From a bacterium (GTDB lineage Bacteria > Verrucomicrobiota > Verrucomicrobiia > Limisphaerales > J093): a stretch of 64,000 nt of DNA. Below the pieces are notes generated by a model. It searched no databases, was not told the origin of the DNA, and was given only the letters and a program-made list of their open reading frames with translations. Location of the stretch: NCBI GenBank assembly GCA_021780105.1, contig JAJXZJ010000046.1:186001-250000 (forward strand). Reading direction: 5' to 3'. Position numbers and translations under genes: made by a program. Numbering within the stretch: position 1 is the first letter of the stretch; every line of letters begins with the position of its first letter. Positions 17,938 through 27,886 of the stretch are shown here, in pieces.

Positions 17938-18007
17938 ATCCAGCGGCGCATGCCATTCCCAATCTGGGTCGCCGCCGCCGTCCCCGCCAGCCCGGCCGTG
18001 AAACAGT

Positions 18008-18745
18008 TCACGGCTTGACGTAGCGGACGACGACCGAGGTGCCAAACAGCCGTAAAGGCGACTGTTCGAGCCACCGCATCAGGCCGAACAGGGGACGGAG
18101 AAAACGCTGGAAGGGGTTGCCCCCGTGCTCGAACGTCGGCCAGGCATAGTCCACGGCCACCCGCTTCAATCCGCGGGCAACGAAGAGCGAATCGAGGTCG
18201 CGCACCGTGAACACGCGGGCGAGGGAGAGCCTGTGGTGAAGCCAGGGCAGGTAGGGCAGAAGGGGAATGCGGGTGGCGAATTCACGGGAACCGATGCGCA
18301 TGCCGTGGTTCTCAAAAGGGAACCAACGGTTGGGGACCGTGATCAGCAGTTCACCGCCGGAACGCAACACCCGCGCGATCTCCGCGGCGGCACCCTCCAG
18401 ATCGGGGACGTGTTCCAGCGTCTCGATGGTGACAATGGAATCGAAGTGGTCCTTGGGAAACGTCATCGCGGAGGCGGACATGTTCTGCACGACGAACTTG
18501 TCCTGTCCTTTGACCGCGTCGCGGAACACTTCGAGATACGGCTCCTGCACATCAATGCCGCACACTTGTTGAAAGCCGGTGCCCAGCGCCGACGTGAACA
18601 TGCCGGTGCCGCAACCCACGTCCAGCATGCGCTCCCCCTGCAACCGGCCCAAGCGACGCAGCTTCCCGGCGATCACGGCCACGGTCTTCTGGTGTCCCTG
18701 CCCGCGCGACGTACCGACAAACAGTGGCTGTTGCGTCTCAATCAT
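18008..18745 (-). CDS. Class I SAM-dependent methyltransferase
   Basis: MLDVGCGTGMFTSALG...FDSIVTIETLEHVPDLEGAAAEIARVLRSGGELLITVPN. Confidence 0.85.
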   Translation of the reverse strand: MIETQQPLFVGTSRGQGHQKTVAVIAGKLRRLGRLQGERMLDVGCGTGMFTSALGTGFQQVCGIDVQEPYLEVFRDAVKGQDKFVVQNMSASAMTFPKDHFDSIVTIETLEHVPDLEGAAAEIARVLRSGGELLITVPNRWFPFENHGMRIGSREFATRIPLLPYLPWLHHRLSLARVFTVRDLDSLFVARGLKRVAVDYAWPTFEHGGNPFQRFLRPLFGLMRWLEQSPLRLFGTSVVVRYVKP

Positions 18746-18866
18746 GACGCGCCATTGAGTATGGAGAAAGCGGCGTGCTGTAAAGGACAATGACGGTGGC
18801 AGGCAAACCCGCGCATGAGGGGTTTGCCGGGCGTGGTCACGCGCGCAAGACTCGCGAAGGATGAAG

Positions 18867-19280
18867 TCAGGATAACGTCTGCGTCGTTCGCACGACGCTC
18901 ATGGCCTGGTCAAAGTTCACGACGTTGACCTTAACCAGCTTGGCTTTTGCTTCGGAAATGATCTTGCTGGAGAATTCGCCCCACTGCTTGTCATTCAGCA
19001 TGAACATATTCCCGTCGCAGTGCAGGTGGGGCACATGAATGCCGCCGCGGATGCCGGGATCCAGGATGTGCCGGCTGGCGTTTGGCGATTTCACGTTCGC
19101 ATTGGCGGTGCTTCCGATTTCGCCCACCGCCGCCGGTATGGCGGCCGCGCTGACGGGCTGGAGTTCGTTTTTCCGAACGAAGTCGCCAACGGCCTCGGTA
19201 TTCTGAATCCAGTAGTCCAACCACCCGCCGATCGGCAGCGGCCGGTGCAAGAGCGGGTTCACCAATAGTTCGTCGTTCAT
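18867..19280 (-). CDS. Small protein, possible substrate or accessory of the overlapping radical SAM enzyme
   Basis: 137 aa; ATGA overlap with the radical SAM gene stop (19277-19280). Contains LDPGIRGGIHVPHLHCDGNMFMLNDKQWGEFSSK. Confidence 0.6.
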   Translation of the reverse strand: MNDELLVNPLLHRPLPIGGWLDYWIQNTEAVGDFVRKNELQPVSAAAIPAAVGEIGSTANANVKSPNASRHILDPGIRGGIHVPHLHCDGNMFMLNDKQWGEFSSKIISEAKAKLVKVNVVNFDQAMSVVRTTQTLS

Positions 19281-20629
19281 GGTGGCCCTCTCATTGTTGT
19301 TTGTTTGTCTGCCTGAGGTGTTTCGAAATCCGCGACGGCGCTGTTAACAGAAGCCGCCGTCGGTTTCCCCATCCCGCTTCCTTGGGGAAGCCGGCTGTTG
19401 AGCTGCGGAGCGCCGGCCAGATGGTGGAGGAAGACTGGACCAAGCCGTTTTCCCAGGACGGTGAAAACCTCGAACGCCGTTTGAACCGCGGCGCGCTCGG
19501 ACGCGCACAGAAAGGGTCCCACCCGGTTGTAATAACCGGTCATGAACGCGTTGGAACAGCCACACCAGTTCATGCAGCAAACGCGCAGGCTGCAATCCAC
19601 GCATTCGGGGTTGGCCTGCCCACAGGTGGCCAGCCGCCAGGAAAGACGGCTGAGATCCAGCCCCCGATCCACGTGTCCGATGCGATTGGCCTCGCCCACA
19701 CCAGATCCGATCAGGCGTTCGCAGGGATAAATGCCTCCGTCAGGCGTGAACGCCATTTCCCCGCGCCCCATCTGGCAGCGTTCCGCGGGGTGGTACCCCC
19801 CGCGAAGCAGCACCGCAATCTTGCTGTCAATCAGACTGACGAAATGCGGATCACCGGCCAGATACCAGGAGATGTAACGCTCGCCGATGGCCCGGTAAAT
19901 CTCCGGCAGAGCCTTCGCTTCGGTCTCCGTCCAGGGAGCTGAAAAGTCGGGGTTGAGATAAATCTGTCGCAGCCCCAAACCGGAAAAATAGTCAACCGTC
20001 TCCGGCAGGTGACGGAATGTCTTCGGACCATAGACCGCGTTCACCAAGACCGCCGGCAGACTGAGGCGCGCGAGTCTCAGGTTGTCTTCGACGACGGCCG
20101 CCGTGTCCCGGCCTTCCAATGTGCGCCGGAACATATTCTGCACATGCGGCGGGCCGTCACAGCTCACGCAGAATTTGACCCCGGACGCCTTGAGATAATC
20201 CGCGATCGCCGTGGAAAACAGGGTGCCATTGGTTGTCAGCGTGAGGCCCACTTCCCGCCTTTGGCGGCCCGGATGGCTGGCGATGAGGTCAGAGATTGCT
20301 TCGATGAGAGGAAACTCCAGCAGCGGCTCGCCGCCAAAGAAACCGATTTCGATGGCCCGGCCCGGCGAGGCGTTCCAGAAGATGAAGTCGAGAATCTTCG
20401 CCGCCATGGCGAGTGACATGGTGGCGCCACTCTTGCCGACATAACAATACGAACAGGTGAGATTACAGCGCAGGGTTACACACAAAGTGTATTTCAGCGG
20501 ACGTTGCTGGGCCAACCGCCGGGATCCGCTTTCATCCGCAGTGGCGCTGGCTGGCATTACGCGGTTGGATGGGTCGCGATCCACAGGCTGCCTCTCCGGA
20601 CACCGGTTGGTTTCGTGGGTCGGCAGCAT
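19277..20629 (-). CDS. Radical SAM/SPASM peptide-maturase-like protein
   Basis: CVTLRCNLTCSYCYVGKSGATMS (CxxxCxxC), GFFGGEPLLEFPL, and C-terminal SPASM-like cysteines (CERLIGSG...CGQANPECVDCSLRVCCMNWCGCSN). Confidence 0.85.
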   Translation of the reverse strand: MLPTHETNRCPERQPVDRDPSNRVMPASATADESGSRRLAQQRPLKYTLCVTLRCNLTCSYCYVGKSGATMSLAMAAKILDFIFWNASPGRAIEIGFFGGEPLLEFPLIEAISDLIASHPGRQRREVGLTLTTNGTLFSTAIADYLKASGVKFCVSCDGPPHVQNMFRRTLEGRDTAAVVEDNLRLARLSLPAVLVNAVYGPKTFRHLPETVDYFSGLGLRQIYLNPDFSAPWTETEAKALPEIYRAIGERYISWYLAGDPHFVSLIDSKIAVLLRGGYHPAERCQMGRGEMAFTPDGGIYPCERLIGSGVGEANRIGHVDRGLDLSRLSWRLATCGQANPECVDCSLRVCCMNWCGCSNAFMTGYYNRVGPFLCASERAAVQTAFEVFTVLGKRLGPVFLHHLAGAPQLNSRLPQGSGMGKPTAASVNSAVADFETPQADKQTTMRGPP

Positions 20630-20977
20630 GATTCCAATTACTCACCCCATCCCGCTCTCAACGGAACTTTCGCGGCGTTCTGAAGACAAAAACCACCACC
20701 TTCATCCGCAGGATCATGCGCGCCCGGCTACGGCCTAGTTTCCACAGTTTACTACGGAAATTGGCGACGCCGATTACAGTCACGGTCGTTCTCGATGGCC
20801 GTTAGGACGACGAGGGACGGAGCGTGCCGGCTGGCAATGTGGACCGCCAGTTTCCCGTCGGCAACGGGTGAAGATGGATTTGCGATTCACGGCGCCATCA
20901 AACTGCTGGCCGCGTTCGCGGCTCCCGCCAGTGCGGGTTTATTTTGCGAAATGAACGCTGCCTGCTACGTTGGCGAC

Positions 20978-21814
20978 ATGTCGCGTATCCATGAAGCGAA
21001 GACGGCAGCGGCTCCGCTGCGGCCCGAAGTTTGGGCGAGGACGCCGCTCCAGGACAAGCAAAGCGAACGGGACCACCGTGATCTGCGGATTGACAAGGTG
21101 GGCGTGCGCGGGCTGCGTTTCCCCATCGTCATCGGGGACAAGGCGCACAGCACGCAAAACACCATCGCCACGATCGGCATGTATGTGGATCTGCCCAAGG
21201 AGTTCAAGGGCACGCACATGAGCCGTTTCATCGAGGTGCTCAACGCCCACGGCAGCATGGTCCATGTGGAGAACATCCCGGACATCCTTTACGCGATGCA
21301 GCGGCGGTTGAAGTCGGAAACCGCGCACCTGGAGATGGAGTTTCCGTTTTTCCTCGAAAAGCAGGCGCCGGCGACCGGCATGACGGGACTGATGGACTAC
21401 ACGGCGCGGTTCAACGCCACGGCCTGTGGAGCGGAAATTGATTTTGTGCTGACGGTGATTTGTGGCGTGACGACGCTGTGCCCGTGCTCCAAAGCCATCA
21501 GCCGTCACGGCGCGCACAATCAACGCGGCGTGGTCACGGTGCAAATCCGTTCGCACAAAACGGTTTGGATCGAAGATCTGATTGCGATCATCGAACGCTC
21601 CGCGAGCAGCGAGCTGTTTTCCCTGCTCAAGCGCGAGGACGAAAAGGCGGTGACTGAGCGCGCCTACGAGAACCCCGTCTTCGTCGAAGACCTCGTGCGC
21701 AATGTCGCCCTGCAACTTAACGCCCATGCCGACGTGACGTGGTTCAAGGTCGAGGCGGAAAATTTCGAGAGCATCCACAATCACAATGCCTACGCGTGCA
21801 TTGAGAAGGGCTGA
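20978..21814 (+). CDS. folE2: GTP cyclohydrolase FolE2
   Basis: VDLPKEFKGTHMSRFIEVLN...CPCSKAIS..GAHNQRG...NFESIHNHNAYA; start ATG at 20978. Confidence 0.93.
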   Translation: MSRIHEAKTAAAPLRPEVWARTPLQDKQSERDHRDLRIDKVGVRGLRFPIVIGDKAHSTQNTIATIGMYVDLPKEFKGTHMSRFIEVLNAHGSMVHVENIPDILYAMQRRLKSETAHLEMEFPFFLEKQAPATGMTGLMDYTARFNATACGAEIDFVLTVICGVTTLCPCSKAISRHGAHNQRGVVTVQIRSHKTVWIEDLIAIIERSASSELFSLLKREDEKAVTERAYENPVFVEDLVRNVALQLNAHADVTWFKVEAENFESIHNHNAYACIEKG

Positions 21815-21892
21815 CTGCGGTGGCCCCAACCGACGCCCGGACCTGCTTAACGCCTTGTCCAAACCCGGCCCGCTCCGTAGTCTCCCGACTCC

Positions 21893-24043
21893 GTGAATCT
21901 GAAATCCTTTCTGGCTCATCTGCCGCTGGCCTGCTTGGCGGCTTGTTTCTTCATGTCTGATCAAACCACGTTCGCTGCCGCGCCGAACCCGACCGGGACG
22001 GCGGCTTCCTTTACCGCCTTCGAGCAAACCGCCCCGCAGTTTCACAACCTCGTCGTGCTGCCCGAATTTGAAACCACGCCGGAGGCGGTGACCGCCTCCA
22101 CCGACCGCGCCATCGCCACCGCAAATGCCGCGCTGGACCGCCTGGGCCAGCTCGGCGCCGGGCAGGTCACGTTCGAGAACACGGTGGGCGCGTTGGATGA
22201 CATCGGCAATCCGGTCAACAACACGGCCAACCGGCTGGCACTTATCAAGGAAACCAGCACCAGCGCCGCCGTGCGGGACGCGGCGACCGACGCGCTGAAG
22301 AAGTTGCAGGAGTGGGCTGTGGGACTGGATTACCGGGACGACGTTTACCGCGTCGTCAAAGCCTATGCCGACACGAAGCCAAAACTCGCGGGCGAGCCGG
22401 CCAAGCTGCTCGCCGACACGCTGCGTGATTACCGCCGCGCCGGGCTGGCGTTGCCGAAGGCCGATCGCGACGCCGTGGAACGGATGCGCAAGGAACTGGC
22501 CGTGCTCACGACGGATTTTGAGAGCAACATCAACAAGGCGGAGAAGGCGCTCCAATTCACCAGGGCGGAGCTGGACGGCGTGCCGGAAAGCTTCCTGAGC
22601 CAGCCGGGCGTCAAGACCGGGGACGACGAATACACCGTGATGGCCAACATCACCTGGCACTACCTCGCCCTCATGGAGAACGCCCGGCGGGAGGCGACGC
22701 GCCGGCGGGTTGACACCGAGCGATTCAACCTTGCCCGTGAGCAGAACATTCCGCTGGCGGAGAAGATTGTCGTCCTGCGCGACGACATCGCGAAGAAGCT
22801 CGGTTACGCGAGCTGGGCCGATTTTCAACTCGAAGTGCGCATGGCCAGGAACGCGGCGACGGCCATTGACTTCGAGCAGCGGCTGACGAAAGGCCTGCAG
22901 CCGAAGTTTGACGCCGAGCTGGAGGCCTTCCGCAAGCTGAAGGTGGCCGAGACGGGCGACGCGAACGCGCAAATCCACCGTTGGGACTGGCGCTACTACG
23001 CCAACCAGTTGAAGAAGCAGAAGTTCAACGTGGACGCCGAGCAGCTCCGGGTTTACTTCCCGATGCAGCGCGTGCTCGATGGCATGTTCGCGATTTACCA
23101 GCGCATTTTCGGCCTGCGGTTTGCGCAGATTGAGCCGCCCTACAAGTGGATTGGCGACCTGCAGCTTTACGCGGTGTCCGATGCCGCGACCGGCGAGCCG
23201 CTGGGGCTGTTCTATCTCGATCTCTTCCCGCGCGAAGGCAAATTCAACCACTTCGCCGTGTTTCCGATCATTGACGGCAAGCGCCTGGCCGACGGCCGAT
23301 ACGAGCGGCCCGTTGTCTCGCTCGTGTGCAATTTCCCGCCGCCGTCGCCGGACAAGCCGTCGCTGCTTCAGCACAGCGACGTGGAGACGCTGTTTCACGA
23401 ATTCGGCCACGCGATGCATGGCATCCTCACCCGCGCCCGCTTCGCCCGCTTTTCCGGCGCGAACGTGCCGCGCGACTTCGTGGAGGCGCCTTCGCAAATG
23501 CTGGAAAACTGGGTTTGGGACAAACGCGTGCTGGACAGCTTCGCCGCCGACTACCGGGATCCCTCGAAGAAAATTCCACCCGAAATCTTGGGCCAGCTTC
23601 GGGCTGCGAAGTATGCGATCTATGGCTGCTTCTACCGGCGGCAGCTTTCCTTTGGCTTGATGGATCTGACGCTGCACACGCAAATCCACGAGACCAACGC
23701 GGCGGACGTGCTTGCGGTCTCCGACCGGGTCCTGAGCGACGTGTTTCTCCCGGTGCCGGCGGACACGGCGTTCCTGGCCTACTTCGGCCACTTTGCCGGC
23801 TACGACGCCGGTTATTACGGTTACGCCTGGGCCGACGCCATCGCCGCGGACATGGCCACGGTGTTTGCGAAGGCGCCGGACGGTTACTTCGATGTCCAGG
23901 CCGGCCGGCGGCTGCGCGACGAGATTTACGCCGTCGGCGACTCGCGGGACGCGAACGTCTCCATTGAAAAATTCCTGGGCCGTTCTCGCTCGCTCGAGCC
24001 ATTCCTCAAGAAAATCGGCGTCGAATCCAGCGCCGGGAAATAG
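21893..24043 (+). CDS. M3 family metallopeptidase (oligopeptidase/Dcp-like)
   Basis: ETLFHEFGHAMHGILTRA (HExxH) and full-length M3 architecture with signal peptide-like N-terminus. Confidence 0.9.
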   Translation: MNLKSFLAHLPLACLAACFFMSDQTTFAAAPNPTGTAASFTAFEQTAPQFHNLVVLPEFETTPEAVTASTDRAIATANAALDRLGQLGAGQVTFENTVGALDDIGNPVNNTANRLALIKETSTSAAVRDAATDALKKLQEWAVGLDYRDDVYRVVKAYADTKPKLAGEPAKLLADTLRDYRRAGLALPKADRDAVERMRKELAVLTTDFESNINKAEKALQFTRAELDGVPESFLSQPGVKTGDDEYTVMANITWHYLALMENARREATRRRVDTERFNLAREQNIPLAEKIVVLRDDIAKKLGYASWADFQLEVRMARNAATAIDFEQRLTKGLQPKFDAELEAFRKLKVAETGDANAQIHRWDWRYYANQLKKQKFNVDAEQLRVYFPMQRVLDGMFAIYQRIFGLRFAQIEPPYKWIGDLQLYAVSDAATGEPLGLFYLDLFPREGKFNHFAVFPIIDGKRLADGRYERPVVSLVCNFPPPSPDKPSLLQHSDVETLFHEFGHAMHGILTRARFARFSGANVPRDFVEAPSQMLENWVWDKRVLDSFAADYRDPSKKIPPEILGQLRAAKYAIYGCFYRRQLSFGLMDLTLHTQIHETNAADVLAVSDRVLSDVFLPVPADTAFLAYFGHFAGYDAGYYGYAWADAIAADMATVFAKAPDGYFDVQAGRRLRDEIYAVGDSRDANVSIEKFLGRSRSLEPFLKKIGVESSAGK

Positions 24044-24272
24044 CGCGTTTGGCAAACATCGAGGTCGTTATGCCGGGGCGCTGTCAACCTGTCATGTGGC
24101 GGTGCAAGAGCGTTGTGAATAACGGTGAAACCGTCGGCCGCCGTTGCCCCGAACCCGCCACGCCGCTGACCACCATTCGCGGCGAGCGCAGCGCTGGCGC
24201 CGCCAGGTGCTGAGGTCAATCCGGCTGGCCCAGGCTTTGACAGTGGCCGCCGAGGACGCCTACACTGTGGCC

Positions 24273-25382
24273 ATGCGCGTGGTGAAGGTCCCGCTGGGAC
24301 AACGGAGTTATTCCATTTTCATTGGCAGCCGGTTGCTCCCCCGGCTGGGCGGCGAGTGCGCCCGGCTCAAGCTGGGGCGGCGCTGCGCCGTGATTGCCGA
24401 CGCGCGCGTCGCGCCGCTTTACGCGGATGCCGCGCTGGCGAGCTTGGAAGCCGCCGGTTTCGCGCCGGTGCTCCTCACCGTGCCCGCCGGTGAAACCGCC
24501 AAGCGCCTGGCCAACGTCCAGCGCTGCTACGACCAGCTTGCCGCGCACCGGCTGGAGCGCAAGTCGTTCATCGTGGCGCTCGGCGGCGGCGTGGTGGGCG
24601 ACCTGGCCGGCTTCGTCGCGGCAACGTTTCTGCGCGGGGTTGCATTCGTCCAGGTGCCCACGACGTTGCTGGCGCAGGTGGACAGCTCGGTCGGCGGCAA
24701 GGTGGGCGTGAACCTCGACGCGGGTAAAAACCTCGTCGGTGCGTTTTACCAGCCGCGGCTGGTGCTGGCCGATCTCGACATCCTCGGCACGCTGCCGGAA
24801 CGTGAGTTGCGCGCGGGTCTCGCCGAGGTGATCAAATACGGCGTCATTGCCGACGCCGCGCTGTTCCGCCGGCTGGAGCGCGAGGTGCCGAAGCTTCTGG
24901 CGCGCGATCCGGCCACGCTGGCGGCGGTCATCGCGCGCTGTTGCCGGATCAAGGCCGTGGTCGTGGGCCGGGACGAAACCGAGAGCGGCCTGCGGGCGAT
25001 CCTGAATTTTGGCCACACGATCGGCCACGGGCTGGAGGCGATTTCGCGTTACGGCAGCTATCTGCACGGCGAGGCGATCAGCATCGGCATGGTGGCCGCG
25101 GCGGCGCTTTCCGCGCGCGTGGCGGGCCTGCCGGCGGGCGACGTGGCGCGGATTTCCGCGCTGCTCGACCGCGCCGGTTTGCCCACGAGCGTCCGGCTCG
25201 CCGCGCCGCAGCGCAAGCGTTTGCTGGCGGCGATGCAACACGACAAAAAGGTCAGCGGCGGCGAGGTCAAGTTTGTCCTTGCGAAACGGATCGGCGAGGT
25301 CGTCGCCGGCCAGGCGGTGCCGGAAGCGTTCATTCTGGAGTCCATCCCCGTCCAATCACCAACCTTCGAACCGAAGTCCTGA
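24273..25382 (+). CDS. aroB: 3-dehydroquinate synthase
   Basis: ALGGGVVGDLAGFVAATFLRGV.FVQVPTTLLAQVDSSVGGKVGVN...ILNFGHTIGHGLEA; ATG at 24273. Confidence 0.93.
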   Translation: MRVVKVPLGQRSYSIFIGSRLLPRLGGECARLKLGRRCAVIADARVAPLYADAALASLEAAGFAPVLLTVPAGETAKRLANVQRCYDQLAAHRLERKSFIVALGGGVVGDLAGFVAATFLRGVAFVQVPTTLLAQVDSSVGGKVGVNLDAGKNLVGAFYQPRLVLADLDILGTLPERELRAGLAEVIKYGVIADAALFRRLEREVPKLLARDPATLAAVIARCCRIKAVVVGRDETESGLRAILNFGHTIGHGLEAISRYGSYLHGEAISIGMVAAAALSARVAGLPAGDVARISALLDRAGLPTSVRLAAPQRKRLLAAMQHDKKVSGGEVKFVLAKRIGEVVAGQAVPEAFILESIPVQSPTFEPKS

Positions 25383-25385
25383 TCC

Positions 25386-26030
25386 GTGTCTGTCAGCGAA
25401 ACCATCGTCCGCGAATTCTTCGAGCTGCGTGGCTTCCTCGTTCACCAGCGCCGGAAATTCGTCTCGCCGAACGCCCGCGACGAGGAGGAGATTGACTTCT
25501 TCGTGTTGAACCCGCGGCCGGCGGCCGGCGCGGAACCGCTGCCGTTTGTGCTGGCGTCGGCGGACCTGCGGCGCGTGGAGCGCGCCATCGTGGTGGTGAA
25601 GGGCTGGCACACGGAGACGTTCAGCCCGGCGCGGCTGGCGAGCACGCCGGAGATTTTCCGCTTCGTGGAGCCGGCGAGCTTCCGGCAGGCGGCGCGGTTT
25701 TTTGGCGACGGCGTGACGCTGACGAAAATCCTCATCGTGCCGGCGCTGCCGCAGGACGAGGCGGCCCGCGGGCAAAGCATCGAGCTGCTGCGCGCCAAAG
25801 GCGTGGACGCGGTGGTTCCGTTCCGCACGCTGCTGGCCGATTTGGTGGCGGAAACCGAACCGAACCGGAACTATCAGAAGTCCGACCTGCTCCAGATCAT
25901 CCGTGTCTTGAAGAACTACGATTTTTTCCGCGAGTCGCAGATGGAATTGTTCAAACCGAAGCGCCGCCGGCGGACGCGTCCGGAGGAACCGGGCAAGGAC
26001 GGCGCCAACCAGCCGGAACTGCCCGGCTGA
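25386..26030 (+). CDS. Hypothetical protein immediately downstream of aroB
   Basis: 214 aa ORF beginning 3 nt after the aroB stop; SETIVREFFELRGFLVHQRRKFVS...EEEIDFFVLNP; no confident family. Confidence 0.65.
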   Translation: MSVSETIVREFFELRGFLVHQRRKFVSPNARDEEEIDFFVLNPRPAAGAEPLPFVLASADLRRVERAIVVVKGWHTETFSPARLASTPEIFRFVEPASFRQAARFFGDGVTLTKILIVPALPQDEAARGQSIELLRAKGVDAVVPFRTLLADLVAETEPNRNYQKSDLLQIIRVLKNYDFFRESQMELFKPKRRRRTRPEEPGKDGANQPELPG

Positions 26031-26085
26031 GCGGCGCGATTTCCACGTCACGGCGGCCGCGCGCGGCAGGCCTGCGAAAGGAAAA

Positions 26086-26107
26086 GGCGCCGGGGTGCCC
26101 CGGCGCC
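26086..26107 (-). terminator. Putative intrinsic terminator for the minus-strand gene at 26136
   Basis: Perfect inverted repeat ggcgccgggg-tg-ccccggcgcc. Read on the minus strand it is followed by TTTTCCTTT. It lies between convergent genes. Confidence 0.7.
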
Positions 26108-26135
26108 GTGCGCTAAACAGATTACCGACCCGCAA

Positions 26136-27545
26136 TCAGGCTTCCCAGCCTTCGCGATTGTTGCGGGTGGTGAACTGGGCCGATTCCGGCAGGTTCGGCG
26201 ATTTCATGTTCGGGCCGTCCCATTCCATGCGGCGGTCTTCGCCCACGCGCAACGCCACGCAACCGAGCAGGATCACCTCAGCAAGGTACGCGGCAATGTC
26301 GAACCGCGAGTAAGGCAGGTTGGGATTGTTCTCCTTGATGGCCTGGACCCACTCGGCGTGCTGCCGGTAGTCGGTGTCGCCCTTCGCCGGGTTGCGCGGG
26401 ATGGTTTGCGGGATGCTCTTGACGGCGTCGTGCTTGTCGCCGGCCTTGAACTCGTCCTCGCCCTTCATCGCCAGATAGAACTGGGCGCCGTAATCGTCCG
26501 GCGAAAACACCTTGCCCTTTTCACCAATGATCAGCGCGCCGCTGCCGGGCAGGTTGCCCTGCGTCGCGATGATTTCCCTGATCTTGTCCGCCTCGGGACG
26601 AAGCGGCTTGAGCGCGTCGTCCGGATTGCCGTCATACCACCAGAACTTGAGGCGCGGCAGGCCTTCGCGCGCGGGGAATTCGTAGCGAATCCGCGAGGTC
26701 TTCGGGAAGGTTTCCGGGTAAATCCGCGAGCCGAGTTCGTATTCGACGACGTCCGGATAACCCATCTTGCAGGCACGGAACGGCATGTTGACCGTGTGGC
26801 AGGCCATGTCGCCCAGGGCGCCGGTGCCGAAGTCATACCAGCCGCGCCAGGCAAAGGGGTGATACACGCCCTTTTTATACGGGCGCATCGCCGCCGGTCC
26901 GATCCAGACGTCCCAGTCGAGGGTATCCGGCACCGGGTCTTCGCCCGCCGGCCGTTCGAGGCCCTGCGGCCAGATGGGGCGGTTCGACCAGACGTGGACT
27001 TCGAGCGGGTTGCCGATGATGCCCGCCTGGATGACTTCCACGGCGCGGCGCAGGCCGTCTTCGGAACTGCCCTGGTTGCCCATCTGGGTGACCAGTTTCT
27101 TCTCGTTTGCCAGCCCGCGGACGATGCGGGCTTCGTGGACGGTCTGAACAAGGGGCTTCTGGCAGTAGATGTGCTTGCCCATTTTCATCGCCCGGATCGC
27201 CGCCACACCGTGGTTGTGATCGGGTGTCGAAACGGTCACCGCGTCAATTTCATTCCCGATCTCTTCGAGCATCTTGCGGTAATCGCGAAACTGCTTCGCC
27301 TTCGGAAACTGTTTGGCCTTTCGGTCAAGCGTGTTCCGGTCCACGTCGCAAATGCCCACGATGTCGCAGCCGGCGCGGGCGACGTCGCTGCTGTCACTAT
27401 CGCCTTTGCCGCCGACGCCGATGCAGGCAACGCTCACGCGTCCGTTGGCGCCCAGAACCCGGCCCACATACGGGAAAGCCAGAGTGGCGGTACCCACGGC
27501 CGCGGTCGTGCGGCTCAAAAACTGTCGTCGAGTCAATGTATTCAT
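26136..27545 (-). CDS. Gfo/Idh/MocA family oxidoreductase, Tat signal
   Basis: TRRQFLSRTTAAVGTATLAFPYVGRVLGANGRVSVACIGVGGKGDSD...GKHIYCQKPL. Confidence 0.9.
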   Translation of the reverse strand: MNTLTRRQFLSRTTAAVGTATLAFPYVGRVLGANGRVSVACIGVGGKGDSDSSDVARAGCDIVGICDVDRNTLDRKAKQFPKAKQFRDYRKMLEEIGNEIDAVTVSTPDHNHGVAAIRAMKMGKHIYCQKPLVQTVHEARIVRGLANEKKLVTQMGNQGSSEDGLRRAVEVIQAGIIGNPLEVHVWSNRPIWPQGLERPAGEDPVPDTLDWDVWIGPAAMRPYKKGVYHPFAWRGWYDFGTGALGDMACHTVNMPFRACKMGYPDVVEYELGSRIYPETFPKTSRIRYEFPAREGLPRLKFWWYDGNPDDALKPLRPEADKIREIIATQGNLPGSGALIIGEKGKVFSPDDYGAQFYLAMKGEDEFKAGDKHDAVKSIPQTIPRNPAKGDTDYRQHAEWVQAIKENNPNLPYSRFDIAAYLAEVILLGCVALRVGEDRRMEWDGPNMKSPNLPESAQFTTRNNREGWEA

Positions 27546-27886
27546 GTTGCGCTGTCTTGCTGTTGATACCGCGTTCGCGGTCGCCCCGCCCGCCTTGCCG
27601 GCAGCCTGACGGGACACGTTAAAATGTTCCGGCACTAGCTTAGGACGCACGCGGGGCATTGCCTGTTCAACAACCCATGCCGTGCGACCCGCTATTTGTG
27701 TGGTCAGCAACCGCTCAGGACAAGCAAATTCCAGTCGCTGCCGGCCGGTGCGGCGGGGCCGGTTGACATCGGAACCGCCGGGCGGCGACGTTGTCCGGCG
27801 CGCGCGGCCGGCCGGTCCGCGTGAGGTTTGCGATAATTTCCTGTCGGATTACCGGCCTTGGCGGCCATCATCAGGTGTAAGCGGCC

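Noticed and set aside
20939-24055. 1038-aa minus-strand ORF opposite folE2 and the M3 peptidase, and similar long ORFs at 7598..10435 (+) and 32630..35260 (-)
   Set aside because: They are antisense to well-supported genes, have low-complexity Arg/Gly/Ala/Val-rich translations and no recognisable motifs. Such shadow ORFs are expected in high-GC DNA.
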